A DNA stretch of 64,000 nucleotides, taken from assembly GCF_014192575.1 (NCBI RefSeq), contig NZ_JACHYC010000001.1, forward strand, positions 434,001-498,000. Reading direction: 5' to 3'. Positions within the stretch are counted from its first letter, which is position 1; each line of letters begins with the position of its first letter. Positions 1-10,100 of the stretch are shown here, piece by piece. The DNA comes from Variovorax sp. Sphag1AA. GTDB lineage: Bacteria; Pseudomonadota; Gammaproteobacteria; Burkholderiales; Burkholderiaceae_C. Below the pieces are notes generated by a model. That model made no database searches. It saw only the letters and a program-made list of their open reading frames with translations, and had not been told where the DNA came from. Both the position numbers and the translations under genes were made by a program.

Positions 1-1
1 C

Positions 2-883
2 CAGTCCGAGCTCTTCGGGCATGAACGCGGCGCGTTTACCGGTGCGTCGTCGGAACGGCGCGGTCTCATCGAGGCGGCCAACGGCGGCACCATCTTTCTC
101 GACGAGATCGGCGACCTGCCGGTGGAGCTGCAGACCAACCTGTTGCGCTTCCTGCAGGAAAAGACCATCAGCCGCGTGGGCGCGGTCCGCAACCTGCATG
201 TCGATGTGCGCGTGGTCGCGGCATCGCATGTGGATCTGGCGGAAGCGGTGGCGGTGGGGCAGTTCCGCGACGACCTTTTCTATCGCCTGAACGTCCTGTC
301 CATCGAAGTCGCGCCCTTGCGGCGGCGCATGGAGGACGTGCCGATCCTTGCCGAGTATTTCTTCCAGCGCTGCGCCGCGAAGAGCAGGGCGAGGGTCAAG
401 GGCTTCAGCCGGCAGGCGGTCGCGGCGATGCTCGCGCACGCGTGGCCGGGCAATGTGCGCGAGCTCTTCAACCGTGTGCAACGCGCGGTGGTGATGACGG
501 ACCGGCGCCTGATCGGTCCGAATGATCTGGGCCTCGCGCCGGCGGACAACCCGGTCGGCATGGGACTCGACGCCGCGCGAACGGTGGCAGAGCGCGACGC
601 GATCGTGCTGACCCTGACGCGGGTCGGTCGCAACATCACGCACGCGGCGCGCGAACTCGGCGTGTCGCGCATGACCCTCTATCGCTTGATGGACAAGCAC
701 AGCATCGCGCTGGATTCTGAGGTGCGGCCGCATGTGACCCAGCCTTGGCCGACACCGCAGCCGACGCTGCGCACCGCGCCTGCCGCGTCGGTGAACAATC
801 CGCTGGAGACGATGCTGGGCACGCCGGCGCCCGGTTTCCATGCCGATTGGACCGGCGTGGGCAAGCCGTCCGGACGCGCCTGA
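2..883 (+). CDS. Sigma-54-dependent transcriptional activator, C-terminal part (5' end outside window)
   Basis: The frame is open from the first bases, so the start lies outside the window. The visible 293 residues begin inside the AAA+ domain. The GAFTGA loop that contacts sigma-54 is at visible residues 10-15, followed by a Walker B segment (FLDEIGDLP) and the rest of the ATPase core. A Fis-type helix-turn-helix is near visible residues 205-230 ([20 protein letters not shown]). About 50 low-complexity, Pro/Ala-rich residues follow the helix-turn-helix. Family knowledge: such proteins hydrolyse ATP to open promoters bound by RpoN holoenzyme. The N-terminal sensory domain is not visible, so the signal and targets are unknown. 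It converges on hpnE, with the two stops only 3 nt apart. Confidence 0.93.
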   Translation, partial: QSELFGHERGAFTGASSERRGLIEAANGGTIFLDEIGDLPVELQTNLLRFLQEKTISRVGAVRNLHVDVRVVAASHVDLAEAVAVGQFRDDLFYRLNVLSIEVAPLRRRMEDVPILAEYFFQRCAAKSRARVKGFSRQAVAAMLAHAWPGNVRELFNRVQRAVVMTDRRLIGPNDLGLAPADNPVGMGLDAARTVAERDAIVLTLTRVGRNITHAARELGVSRMTLYRLMDKHSIALDSEVRPHVTQPWPTPQPTLRTAPAASVNNPLETMLGTPAPGFHADWTGVGKPSGRA

Positions 884-886
884 AGC

Positions 887-2170
887 TCAGAGCGCCGCAG
901 CAGCGGCGATCGCGCTGCGCACCGCGCCTTCGATCGTGCCCGGGTAGGCGCCGTCGATGTAGTCGCCGCACGCCGTGAGTTGCGGCGCCACCTGTATCGG
1001 CGGTCGGACGAGACCCGGCGTGCAGGCGAAGGTCGCGCGCCGCTCTATCACAGTGAGCACGGGCTGGAGCCCGTCCAGTCCGAGCTGTTCGCGGGCCTGA
1101 GCCATCACCTGGCGCTGCAGCAGTTCGCGATCGTCCCCGCTCGCGCTGATGACGAAGGCGAACAGACCGCGAGGGCCGCCGAGCTGTCCGCGGTCGAACG
1201 CGAATTGCGCTGGCGCTTCGGACGTGCTGCGCAATGCGAGAAAGGGCGCCGGAAGCGCGGCATCACCGTGCAGGTACACGGTGGTGATGGCTTCGTGCGC
1301 CAGCGCGTCAGCGGTCGCGGACCATGTCGGCGCGATGTCGGCCGAGATCCGGGCGGCCTCCCAGGGCGAGCACGCCAGCACTACGCGGTCGAAGGTCTCG
1401 CCATCGACGCGCCAACCTTGCCCGGCCGGCTCGACCGAGCGCACGCGGCGGCCGAGTTCCGTGCGGGCGCCTCGGTCGCGCAGCCAGCGATCCGCGGCAT
1501 CCGGAAACAGCGCACCGAGATCGAAGCGAGGCAGCAGAAGCTGAGATCCGCCCGGCGTGCGGAACAGCGCCTCGTCGAGCACGCGAAGAAAGACCTTGCC
1601 GCTGGCTTGCGCTGCCGGGGTGTTGAGGGCCGAAACGCACAGCGGCTCGGTGAGTTCCGCACGCACGCGCGGCGTGAGCGAAACGCAGAGATCGGCGACC
1701 GTCATATGGTCTGCGCACACAAAGCCTTGTCGCTGCCAGAGGGTCGATGTCTTCAGCAGCGACAACTTGTCTTGCCAAGACCATCCGCGCGCACCGAGCA
1801 CGCCCGCCAGTACGTCGAGCGGCGCGATGCGACGCGTCGCACGGTCGAGCCATGGCGGAAGGAGCGGCAGCGAGAGGCCGGTGCCGTCCGCAAAGCGCAG
1901 GTTCAGGGGAACGCGCTGCAAGGCCTCGTGCGGATCGACGCCGACGCGCGCCATCATGTCCAGCGATGCCGTGTAGGCGCCGATCAGGATGTGCTGGCCG
2001 TTGTCGAGCAGGACTTCATTGCCATCGGGCAATGTGGCGGCAACGGCGCGCGCGCGACCACCCCAGTTGCGCGCGGCCTCGAACACGCTGACGGCATGAC
2101 CGGCGCGAACGGCTTCGACCGCGCAAGCCATGCCGGCCCACCCGCCGCCGATGATCCCGACGCGCTGCAA
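887..2170 (-). CDS. hpnE: Hydroxysqualene dehydroxylase HpnE (FAD-dependent)
   Basis: A protein of about 427 residues with an N-terminal FAD-binding Rossmann signature (VGIIGGGWAG, residues 3-12), a GGRA segment typical of the phytoene-desaturase/amine-oxidase superfamily, and a C-terminal GDYIDGAYPGTIEGAVRSG-like FAD motif. Family knowledge: HpnE reduces hydroxysqualene to squalene, the third step of the HpnCDE route to hopanoid precursors. The start chosen is TTG at 2170, which places the glycine-rich loop at the extreme N-terminus, as is usual. It has a GGAAAG ribosome site about 8 nt upstream and starts just after the hpnD stop. Another TTG at 2206 would overlap hpnD by 35 nt. It is the last gene of an hpnC-hpnD-hpnE operon. 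Confidence 0.9.
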   Translation of the reverse strand: MQRVGIIGGGWAGMACAVEAVRAGHAVSVFEAARNWGGRARAVAATLPDGNEVLLDNGQHILIGAYTASLDMMARVGVDPHEALQRVPLNLRFADGTGLSLPLLPPWLDRATRRIAPLDVLAGVLGARGWSWQDKLSLLKTSTLWQRQGFVCADHMTVADLCVSLTPRVRAELTEPLCVSALNTPAAQASGKVFLRVLDEALFRTPGGSQLLLPRFDLGALFPDAADRWLRDRGARTELGRRVRSVEPAGQGWRVDGETFDRVVLACSPWEAARISADIAPTWSATADALAHEAITTVYLHGDAALPAPFLALRSTSEAPAQFAFDRGQLGGPRGLFAFVISASGDDRELLQRQVMAQAREQLGLDGLQPVLTVIERRATFACTPGLVRPPIQVAPQLTACGDYIDGAYPGTIEGAVRSAIAAAAAL

Positions 2171-2171
2171 G

Positions 2172-3011
2172 CTAGAGCTTTCCGAGTGCCTGCACGCGCC
2201 ACGCAAGCCACAGCTTGCGGACCGGCGTGAGGCTCACGCGCTGGTTGAGCACCTGGAAGTTGTCGCGTTCGATTTCCGAGAGCAGCGTGCGGTAGATGCT
2301 TGCCATCATCAGTCCGGGCTTCTGCGCGCGCCGGTCAGCTGTCGGGAGCAGGCCGAGCGCCTCGTCGTAGGCCGCCTGTGCGCGTGCCGCCTGAAACTTC
2401 ATGAGCGCGACGAAGCGATCGGAATGCACGCGATTGAGGATCTCGTGCGCCTTGACGTCGAATTGCTGGAGCTCGTTCACCGGCAGGTAGATGCGGCCGC
2501 GCAATGCGTCTTCGCCGACGTCGCGGATGATGTTGGTCAATTGCAGCGCCAGGCCGAGCTTGTGCGCATAGGCGGTGGTCTGCGGGTCGGTCTGCCCGAA
2601 GATGCGCGCCGCGCCTTCGCCGACCACGCCGGCGACCAGGTGGCAATAGCGGCGCAATGCCGGGAAGTCGAGATAACGGGTCTGTTCCAGGTCCATCTGG
2701 CAACCCTGGATCACCTCCTGGAGTTGCCGCTCCTCAATGCCGTATGCGGCGGTGTGCGGCATCAGCGCCTGCATGACCGGGTGATGCGGCTGGCCTGCGA
2801 AGGCCTGCGACACCTCGGCACGCCACCAAGCGAGCTTGGTCGCGGCGACACCGGGATCGCTGACTTCGTCGACGACATCGTCGACCTCCCGGCAAAACGC
2901 ATAGAACGCGGTGATCGCCGCGCGGCGCAGCTTTGGCAAAAACAGGAACGCGTAATAAAAACTGCTGCCCGATGCAGCGGCCTTGTCCTGGACGTACTGC
3001 TCGGGTGTCAT
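2172..3011 (-). CDS. hpnD: Presqualene diphosphate synthase HpnD
   Basis: A 279-residue protein of the squalene/phytoene synthase family. The first Asp-rich motif is at residues 44-48 (DDVVD) and the second at 164-168 (DVGED), followed by RGRIYLP. These motifs bind the Mg2+-diphosphate groups of two farnesyl diphosphates. Family knowledge: HpnD makes presqualene diphosphate, which HpnC then converts to hydroxysqualene. The start at 3011 (MTPEQYVQDK) is preferred over an upstream in-frame start at 3080 that would overlap hpnC. It lies 13 nt after the hpnC stop and directly before hpnE. The two paralogues side by side, followed by the FAD enzyme, make the assignment firm. Confidence 0.93.
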   Translation of the reverse strand: MTPEQYVQDKAAASGSSFYYAFLFLPKLRRAAITAFYAFCREVDDVVDEVSDPGVAATKLAWWRAEVSQAFAGQPHHPVMQALMPHTAAYGIEERQLQEVIQGCQMDLEQTRYLDFPALRRYCHLVAGVVGEGAARIFGQTDPQTTAYAHKLGLALQLTNIIRDVGEDALRGRIYLPVNELQQFDVKAHEILNRVHSDRFVALMKFQAARAQAAYDEALGLLPTADRRAQKPGLMMASIYRTLLSEIERDNFQVLNQRVSLTPVRKLWLAWRVQALGKL

Positions 3012-3024
3012 CGTGCTGGCCTCT

Positions 3025-3921
3025 TCATGCGGGCGATTGTCTCCGCATACGCAGCGCCCGCCACGCGAGCACCGGCGCATCGGCTTTGCCGACCGTCGGC
3101 CGGGCGGCGAAGGTGTCGCAACCGAGCGCCTCGATCTTGTCGAGGATCCGGCGGCCGCCCTGAACCACGAAGCGTAGTTCCCACCCGGCGCGACCGGGCA
3201 GCGCGTGGACCAGTGGCGCGCCTTCGTTCATCAGTTCGCGGGACCATTTGACGAGGCTGGCAACCAGCGCGATCGCCTTCGCGGGCGCGGGCGTCGCACC
3301 GAGGGGGCGGAAAGTCTCGAAGCTCGATGCGGTCAATCCGTGTTCCGCGCAATCGTCGCGAGGCAGGTAGTAGCGGCCACGCGGCAGATCGACGCTCAGG
3401 TCCTGCCAGAAGTTGATGAGCTGCAGTGCGCTGCAGATCGCGTCGCTTTGGCGGAGCGCGCGTTCGTCATTCACGCCATACAGATGGAGCAGCAGGCGAC
3501 CGACCGGGTTGGCGGAACGGCGGCAGTAGTCGAGCAGCTCGACCCGGTTCGCGTAACCGGCGCGGTCGCGGGTCTTCTCGATGTCCTGCATGAAGGCGGA
3601 AAGAAGATCGGCGAGCAGTTGTTCAGGCAGCGCGAACGCCTGCATGGCATGCGCGAGCGGACCGAAGACCTGAGGCCAGCGCGGCGAAGGCGCCATGCCG
3701 CGCGCCACCGCTGCGAGGTCCGTGCGAAAGGCGCGAAGCTCGTCGAGGCGCTGCGCGGGACCGGCATCGCCTTCGTCGGCGATGTCGTCCGCCGTGCGTG
3801 CGAATACGTAGATGGCGGCGATCGGCGGCCTCAGTCGCGGCGGGCAGAGCCAGGAGGCGACGGGGAAGTTCTCGTAGTGGGTCGGCGGCGCGGCGACGAC
3901 CGGAGGGGCGCTGGTTGACAC
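3025..3921 (-). CDS. hpnC: Hydroxysqualene synthase HpnC
   Basis: A 298-residue squalene/phytoene synthase-family protein and the first gene of hpnCDE. The first Asp-rich motif is at residues 45-49 (DDIAD). The second site reads NFWQDLSVDLPRGRYYLP, with Asp spacing looser than in HpnD, as is usual for HpnC. Family knowledge: it converts presqualene diphosphate to hydroxysqualene. It starts with GTG at 3921 and is transcribed divergently from kup, 54 nt away, so their promoters must share a very short space. No squalene-hopene cyclase is visible in the window. Confidence 0.9.
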   Translation of the reverse strand: MSTSAPPVVAAPPTHYENFPVASWLCPPRLRPPIAAIYVFARTADDIADEGDAGPAQRLDELRAFRTDLAAVARGMAPSPRWPQVFGPLAHAMQAFALPEQLLADLLSAFMQDIEKTRDRAGYANRVELLDYCRRSANPVGRLLLHLYGVNDERALRQSDAICSALQLINFWQDLSVDLPRGRYYLPRDDCAEHGLTASSFETFRPLGATPAPAKAIALVASLVKWSRELMNEGAPLVHALPGRAGWELRFVVQGGRRILDKIEALGCDTFAARPTVGKADAPVLAWRALRMRRQSPA

Positions 3922-3975
3922 GCGGCGGATTGTGCTGCACGACGGGTACGATCCGGCACCGAGGGTTCAAACATC

Positions 3976-5886
3976 ATGAAAACAACGCTGCCGCACCTGG
4001 ATTCCGGGGATTCCACAGCCCATCCCAAAGGTCCGGCGTTGATGATTGCCGCGCTGGGCGTTGTATTTGGCGACATCGGGACCTCGCCGCTGTACGCGTT
4101 CAAGGAAACGCTGAACCCCGAACACGGTATTCCGTTCACGCCGGAAGCAGTGCTCGGCCTGCTGTCGCTCGTGTTCTGGGGCCTGATCGTCGTGGTCACG
4201 CTGAAGTACGTGGTGTTCGTCCTGCGCGCCGACCACGACGGCGAGGGCGGCATCCTCGCGCTCCAGGCGTTGGCGCGAAAGGCGGTGACGGAGTCGAAAA
4301 CCGCGCCCTGGGTGCTACCGCTGATTGCAGCGCTGGGCTTGGTGGGCGCGGCGATGTTCTACGGCGACAGCCTGATTACGCCGGCCATTTCGGTCCTTTC
4401 GGCGGTCGAGGGTCTCGAAGTCGAGGCGCCGGGGCTGCAGCCCTTCGTGGTTCCCATTTCGATCGCAATCCTCATCGGTCTGTTCGCGGTCCAGCGTCGG
4501 GGAACGGGTGCCGTGGGCAGGATCTTCGGACCGGTGATGCTCCTGTGGTTCATCGTGCTCGCCGTCGCGGGCCTGCAGCAGGTGCTGCTCCAGCCGCAGG
4601 TTCTCGCGGCGCTCGACCCGCGCCATGCGGTAGGTTTCCTCTTCGAGCATCGCGCGCAATCGCTGGCGGTGCTGGGTGCGGTGTTCCTGGCCTTCACGGG
4701 CGGGGAGGCGCTCTACGCGGACATGGGGCATTTCGGCGCGCGGCCGATCCGCCTCGCATGGCTCTTCATCGCCCTCCCGGCACTGGTGCTGAACTATTTT
4801 GGTCAGGGCGCGCTGGTGCTCGGCAATCCGGCCGCGATCGACAACCCGTTCTTCCGGCTCTTTCCGCCGTGGGCAGTGCTGGCGATGGTGGTTCTCGCGG
4901 CAATGGCAACGGTCATCGCATCGCAGGCGGTGATCTCCGGCGCTTTCTCCATCACGGCCCAGGCGATGCGCATGGGCTATTTGCCGCGCATGCGCATCGT
5001 GCAGACCTCGGGCGCCGCCATCGGCCAGATCTACGTTCCCGGCGTCAATTGGCTGTTGATGGTGGGTGTGGTGCTGCTGGTGCTCGGATTCCGCAGTTCG
5101 AGTGCGTTGTCAGCGGCCTACGGCATCGCGGTGTCGATCACGATGGTCACGACCACGCTGCTGGCCGGGATCATCGCCTACAAGCTGTGGCACTGGAACC
5201 GCGTGGCCGTGCTGATCGGCGCGGTGCTCTTCGCGTTCGTCGACATGACCTTCGTCGTTGCCAACAGCCTCAAGATCGCGGATGGCGGCTGGCTGACGCT
5301 CGCGGTGGCGGTGATCGTGATGGCGATCTTCACGACGTGGGCGACCGGCCGGCGCCTGGGCCTGCAGGCAGCCGAGGCGGAGCGGTTGCCGCTGGTGCCC
5401 TTCGTCGAATCGCTTGCAGCCGACATGCCGCACCGGATCAAGGGGACCGCGGTGTTCCTCAACCCCGATGCCGAAACCGTGCCGCATGCGCTGCTGCTCA
5501 ATCTCAAGCACAACCAGGTGCTGCATTCGCAGGTCATCGTGCTCAGGGTGCAGGCGTGCGACACGCCTCGCGTGGACGCGCGAATGCGCATCGAGGCCGA
5601 GCAGCTCGGCCATGGGATCTGGGTCGTGACTGCGCGGCACGGCTTCATGGAGCGGCCCAACGTGCCCGAGTTCATCCGCATCCTGGCCTACCAGAAGGGG
5701 CTGGCTTGCGATTCGATGACCACGTCCTACTTCGTGTCGCGCGCATCGGTGGGGGACGACAGGCTGCCTCAGATGAATCCCTTGCGTCGCGCGCTGTTCG
5801 GCTGGTTGCAGCGCAACGCCGGGCGCGCCTCGGACTACTTCCAGCTACCCGACAACCGCCTGGTGGAAATGGGCCAGCGAACCTGA
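3976..5886 (+). CDS. kup: Kup-type low-affinity potassium transporter
   Basis: A 636-residue polytopic membrane protein. It opens with the KUP signature GVVFGDIGTSPLYAFKE (near residues 27-44), followed by about 12 hydrophobic segments, and ends with a soluble C-terminal domain of roughly 180 residues. Family knowledge: KUP proteins take up K+ with protons across the inner membrane and are constitutive housekeeping systems. Full length for the family. It stands alone between the divergent hpnC and a downstream RND operon that has its own promoter. Confidence 0.95.
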   Translation: MKTTLPHLDSGDSTAHPKGPALMIAALGVVFGDIGTSPLYAFKETLNPEHGIPFTPEAVLGLLSLVFWGLIVVVTLKYVVFVLRADHDGEGGILALQALARKAVTESKTAPWVLPLIAALGLVGAAMFYGDSLITPAISVLSAVEGLEVEAPGLQPFVVPISIAILIGLFAVQRRGTGAVGRIFGPVMLLWFIVLAVAGLQQVLLQPQVLAALDPRHAVGFLFEHRAQSLAVLGAVFLAFTGGEALYADMGHFGARPIRLAWLFIALPALVLNYFGQGALVLGNPAAIDNPFFRLFPPWAVLAMVVLAAMATVIASQAVISGAFSITAQAMRMGYLPRMRIVQTSGAAIGQIYVPGVNWLLMVGVVLLVLGFRSSSALSAAYGIAVSITMVTTTLLAGIIAYKLWHWNRVAVLIGAVLFAFVDMTFVVANSLKIADGGWLTLAVAVIVMAIFTTWATGRRLGLQAAEAERLPLVPFVESLAADMPHRIKGTAVFLNPDAETVPHALLLNLKHNQVLHSQVIVLRVQACDTPRVDARMRIEAEQLGHGIWVVTARHGFMERPNVPEFIRILAYQKGLACDSMTTSYFVSRASVGDDRLPQMNPLRRALFGWLQRNAGRASDYFQLPDNRLVEMGQRT

Positions 5887-5914
5887 AGCGCCCCCGGGGC
5901 GGCCGCTGTTTTCG

Positions 5915-5943
5915 TTGACAGCCCTCAGCGTTTACCCTAGATT
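5915..5943 (+). promoter_or_regulatory. Strong sigma-70-type promoter of the RND operon
   Basis: A perfect -35 box TTGACA (5915-5920) is separated by 17 nt from a -10 box TAGATT (5938-5943). The predicted start near 5950 falls inside the palindrome described in the next entry, and the adaptor gene starts at 5993. The spacing is optimal for sigma-70. Confidence 0.7.
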
Positions 5944-5962
5944 ACTAACCGGCCGGTCATTA
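5943..5962. promoter_or_regulatory. Palindromic operator over the RND operon transcription start (TetR-type candidate)
   Basis: A perfect 10-bp palindrome ACCGGCCGGT (5948-5957) is extended outward by matching pairs at 5946/5959, 5944/5961 and 5943/5962. It begins at the last base of the -10 box and covers the predicted start, which is where a repressor would block transcription. ACCGG-centred palindromes are typical of TetR-family repressors of efflux pumps. No TetR gene is present nearby, so the repressor identity is an inference. Confidence 0.6.
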
Positions 5963-5992
5963 GTGACCCCACTGGTTTATCAAGGGTGATAC

Positions 5993-7156
5993 ATGACCGC
6001 CTCATCACATCTCCGCGTCCCGCTCTGCATTGGCGTACTGGCCGCTGCCTTCCTTCTTGCGGGTTGCTCGCGACCTCCAGCTGCTGAAGAGCCTGTCCGT
6101 GCCGTCAAGGTGATCGCGGTCGGCGTCAGCGGCTATGACACCGAGCCCGAGTTCTCCGGCGAAGTTCGGGCACGGGTCGAGTCGCGGCTTGGCTTCCGTG
6201 TCGCGGGCAAGATCACGAAGCGGCAAGCCGAACTCGGCCAGCATGTGCAGGCCGGGCAGGTGCTGGCCCAACTCGATGCGCAGGATTACCGGCTCGCAGC
6301 CGAGGGTGCACGCGCACAGCACGCCGCCGCGCTGACCAACCGCGATCTCGCTGCTGCCGACCTCAAGCGCTACCGCGAGTTGCGTCAGCAGAACTTCATC
6401 AGCGGCGCCGACCTGGAGCGTCGCGAGACCACTTTCAAGGCCGCGCAGGCCCAGCTCGAACAGGCACAGGCCCAATTGACGACGCAGGGCAACCAGGCCA
6501 ACTACACCACGCTCGTGGCCGACGTGCCGGGCATCATCACCGCGATCGAGGCCGAGCCCGGGCAGGTGGTCACGGCCGGCGCGCCGGTCGTGCGTGTCGC
6601 GCAGGACGGCGCGCGAGACGTCGTGTTTGCGGTGCCCGAGGACAAGGCGGGCCGGATCAAGGCCGGTTCACCCGTCACGGTCCGCGGATGGTCCAACGGC
6701 AGTGAGTTCGAAGGACAGGTGCGCGAGGTGGCGGCCAGCGCCGATGCGATCACGCGGACCTACACCGTCAAGGTGACTGTCGATCCCGCGACCGCCCCGG
6801 CGCTCGGTGCCACTGTCTATGCACGCCCGAAGGCGCTGTCGAGCAGCGGCGCGCCGGTATTGAAGGTGCCGACCAGTGCACTTCGGCAGGAGGGCAAGGG
6901 GACTGCCGTCTGGGTGCTCGACAAGTCCACGATGACCGTGCGCTCGCAGACGGTCGACGTGATGACCGCCGACGGCAACGATGCGGTGATCGCTCGCGGG
7001 CTGGAGCCCGGCATGCTGGTGGTTGCGGCGGGCGTGCATGTGCTCCAGCCGGGCCAGAAAGTGACGATCTACCAGGACCGCTCGGCCGCGCCAGCCGCCA
7101 CGGAATCGGCCGCGACCGCAGTGGGCACGCCCATCGCTCCGGTCGCTACGCGTTGA
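5993..7156 (+). CDS. RND efflux periplasmic adaptor (membrane fusion protein), lipoprotein
   Basis: A 387-residue membrane fusion protein. A signal peptide ends in a lipobox (LLAGC), with Cys25 as the predicted lipidated residue. Then come a barrel-sandwich half (SRLGFRVAGKITKRQ, near 60-80), an alpha-helical hairpin rich in Ala, Gln and Glu (about 95-165), the second lipoyl half and the beta-barrel region. Family knowledge: it anchors in the inner membrane and links the RND permease to an outer-membrane channel. It is followed 10 nt later by its permease. There is no outer-membrane factor in this operon, so one encoded elsewhere must serve. Substrate not predictable. Confidence 0.92.
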   Translation: MTASSHLRVPLCIGVLAAAFLLAGCSRPPAAEEPVRAVKVIAVGVSGYDTEPEFSGEVRARVESRLGFRVAGKITKRQAELGQHVQAGQVLAQLDAQDYRLAAEGARAQHAAALTNRDLAAADLKRYRELRQQNFISGADLERRETTFKAAQAQLEQAQAQLTTQGNQANYTTLVADVPGIITAIEAEPGQVVTAGAPVVRVAQDGARDVVFAVPEDKAGRIKAGSPVTVRGWSNGSEFEGQVREVAASADAITRTYTVKVTVDPATAPALGATVYARPKALSSSGAPVLKVPTSALRQEGKGTAVWVLDKSTMTVRSQTVDVMTADGNDAVIARGLEPGMLVVAAGVHVLQPGQKVTIYQDRSAAPAATESAATAVGTPIAPVATR

Positions 7157-7166
7157 GGACGCCTCG

Positions 7167-10100
7167 ATGACGTCACCCAACGCTGCCGACGCCGGCAAGT
7201 CTGGCTTCAACCTCTCGAAATGGGCGCTCGATCACTCGGCGCTCACGCGCTATCTGATGCTCGTGCTGATGCTGCTGGGATTCGCGTCCTACTTCCAGCT
7301 CGGGCAGGACGAAGACCCACCGTTCACCTTCCGCGCGATGGTGGTGCGCACCTACTGGCCCGGTGCCACTGCGCAACAGGTGGCGGAACAGGTCACCGAC
7401 AAGCTCGAACGCACGCTGCAGGAGGCGCCATACGCCGACAAGATCCGCAGCTACTCAAAGCCTGGCGAGTCGCAGATCATCTTTCAGATCAAGGATTCAT
7501 CGCCGCCGGGCGATGTGGCGAACGTCTGGTACACGGTGCGCAAGAAGATCGGCGACATGCGCTACACGCTACCTGCGGGCGTGCAGGGGCCATTCTTCAA
7601 TGACGACTTCGGCGACGTCTACGGCGTGATCTATGCGCTGGAAAGCGAAGGATTCACGTATGCCGAACTGAAGACCTTCGCCGACGATGTGCGGCAGCGG
7701 TTGCTGCGCGTGAAGGATGTCGCGAAGGTCGAGCAGTTCGGCGTGCAGGACGAGAAGGTCTTCATCGAGATCTCGCATAAGCGCCTGGCCCAACTCGGGC
7801 TCGACTTCAACAACGTGCTCGCGCAACTCGGCTCGCAGAACGCGATCGAGAGTGCCGGGACCATCCAGGCGCCCCAGGACATCGTGCAGGTGCGCGTCGC
7901 CGGTCAGTTCACGAATGTCGAGCAGCTGCGCGCGATGCCTATCCGCGGCAGCTCGGGCAACCAGATGCGGCTCGGCGACATCTCGGAGATCCATCGCGCC
8001 TACGTCGATCCACCGGCGGTCAAGGTGCGCCACGAGGGCAAGGAAGTGATTGCGCTCGGTGTGTCGATGGCCAAGGGCGGCGACATCATCGCGCTCGGCA
8101 AATCGTTGCGCAGTGCGACGGACCAGATCGACAAGCAACTGCCGCTCGGCGTGAAGCTCGTGCAGGTGCAGGACCAGCCCGTCTCGGTATCGCGCTCGGT
8201 CAACGAATTCGTGCACGTGCTGATCGAGGCTGTTGCGATCGTGCTCGCGGTGAGCTTCATCTCGCTCGGGCTGCACAAGGGCGGGCGCTTCGGCTGGTAC
8301 ATCGACATCCGGCCAGGGCTGGTGGTGGCGATCACCATTCCGCTCGTGCTCGCGGTGACCTTCCTGGCGATGAACTACTTCGGCATCGGGCTGCACAAGA
8401 TATCGCTAGGGTCGCTGATCATCGCGCTCGGCCTGCTGGTGGACGACGCGATCATCGCGGTCGAGATGATGGTGCGGAAGATGGAAGAGGGCTACGACAA
8501 GGTACGCGCCGCCACCTTCGCTTATGACGTCACGGCCAAGCCGATGTTGACCGGCACGCTGATCACGGCGGCGGGCTTTCTTCCGATCGGTATCGCGAAA
8601 TCGGTGACCGGCGAATACACCTTCGCGATCTTTGCGGTGACCGTGATCGCACTGGTGCTGAGCTGGCTCGTGTCGGTGTACTTCGTGCCGTACCTCGGGA
8701 CGATCATCCTGAAGGTCAAGCCGCACGATCCCGACGCGCCGCCGCACGAACTCTTCGACACGCCGTTCTACAACACATTCCGTCGCGCAGTGGACTGGTG
8801 CGTGGCGCATCGCTGGATCACCATCGGTGCGACCGTACTGATGTTCGGGCTCGGCATCGTCGGCATGGGCAAGGTGCAGCAGCAGTTCTTCCCCGATTCG
8901 AGTCGACCGGAAATCCTCGTTGACCTGTGGTTCCCGGAGGGCACCTCCTTCGCGGCAAACGAGGAAGTCGCCAAGCGCGTCGAACAGCGACTGCGCGAAG
9001 AAGAAGGCGTGACGACGGTCACGACCTGGATCGGCTCCGGCGTGCCGCGCTTCTACCTGCCTCTGGATCAGGTGTTTCCGCAGACAAATGTTTCGCAGCT
9101 GATCGTGCTCGCGAAGGACTTGCACTACCGCGAGACCTTGCGACTGAAGCTCCCCGGGCTGCTGGCGCAGGAATTCCCCGAGGCGCGGGGCCGCGTGAAG
9201 CTCCTGCCGAACGGACCGCCCGTTCCTTATCCGGTGCAGTTCCGCGTGATCGGGACCGACCCTGCGGAACTGCGCGCGCGCGCCGACGAGGTCAAGGCCG
9301 TGATGCGCGAGAACCCGAATATGCGCGGCGTCAATGACAACTGGAACGAATCGGTGAAGGTGATTCGGCTCGAAGTCGACCAGGACAAGGCGCGCGCTCT
9401 CGGCGTGACCAGCCAGGCGATCGCGCAGGCATCGCGGACCATGTTCAGCGGGACCACCGTCGGGCAGTACCGCGAGAACGATCGACTCATCGACATCGTG
9501 CTGCGCCAGTCGCCGGACGAGCGCGAGGCGATTTCCGATATCGGCAACGCCTATCTTCCGACCGCATCGGGGCGTTCGATTCCGTTGACGCAGATCGCCA
9601 GGCCTGTCTTCACCTGGGAACCCGGCGTGATGTGGCGCGAGAACCGCGACTACGCAATCACCGTGCAGGGCGACATCGTCGAAGGACTCCAGGGCGCGAC
9701 AGTGACCAATCAGCTGCTTCCCAAGCTGCGCGAACTCGAAGCCAAATGGCACGCCGCGGGGCAGGGCGCCTATCGCATCGAGGTCGCTGGCGCGGTGGAG
9801 GAAAGCAGCAAGGGCTCGGCATCGATCGTGGCTGGCGTGCCGATCATGCTGTTCCTCACGTTCACGTTGCTGATGCTGCAACTGCACAGCTTCAGCCGTT
9901 CGGTGCTCGTGTTCATCACGGGGCCGCTGGGCATCGTCGGCGTGGCCGGCGCATTGTTGGCGCTCAACCGGCCTTTCGGCTTCGTCGCGCTGCTGGGCGT
10001 GATCGCATTGATGGGCATGATCCAGCGCAACGCGGTGATCCTGATCGACCAGATCGAGCACGACCGCGCGGCCGGCGTGCCGACATGGGACGCGATCGTC

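Noticed and set aside
3798..5918. A 706-codon frame overlapping kup in another phase
   Set aside because: Kup at 3976-5886 is unmistakable in its own frame; the other is Arg/Gly-rich noise.
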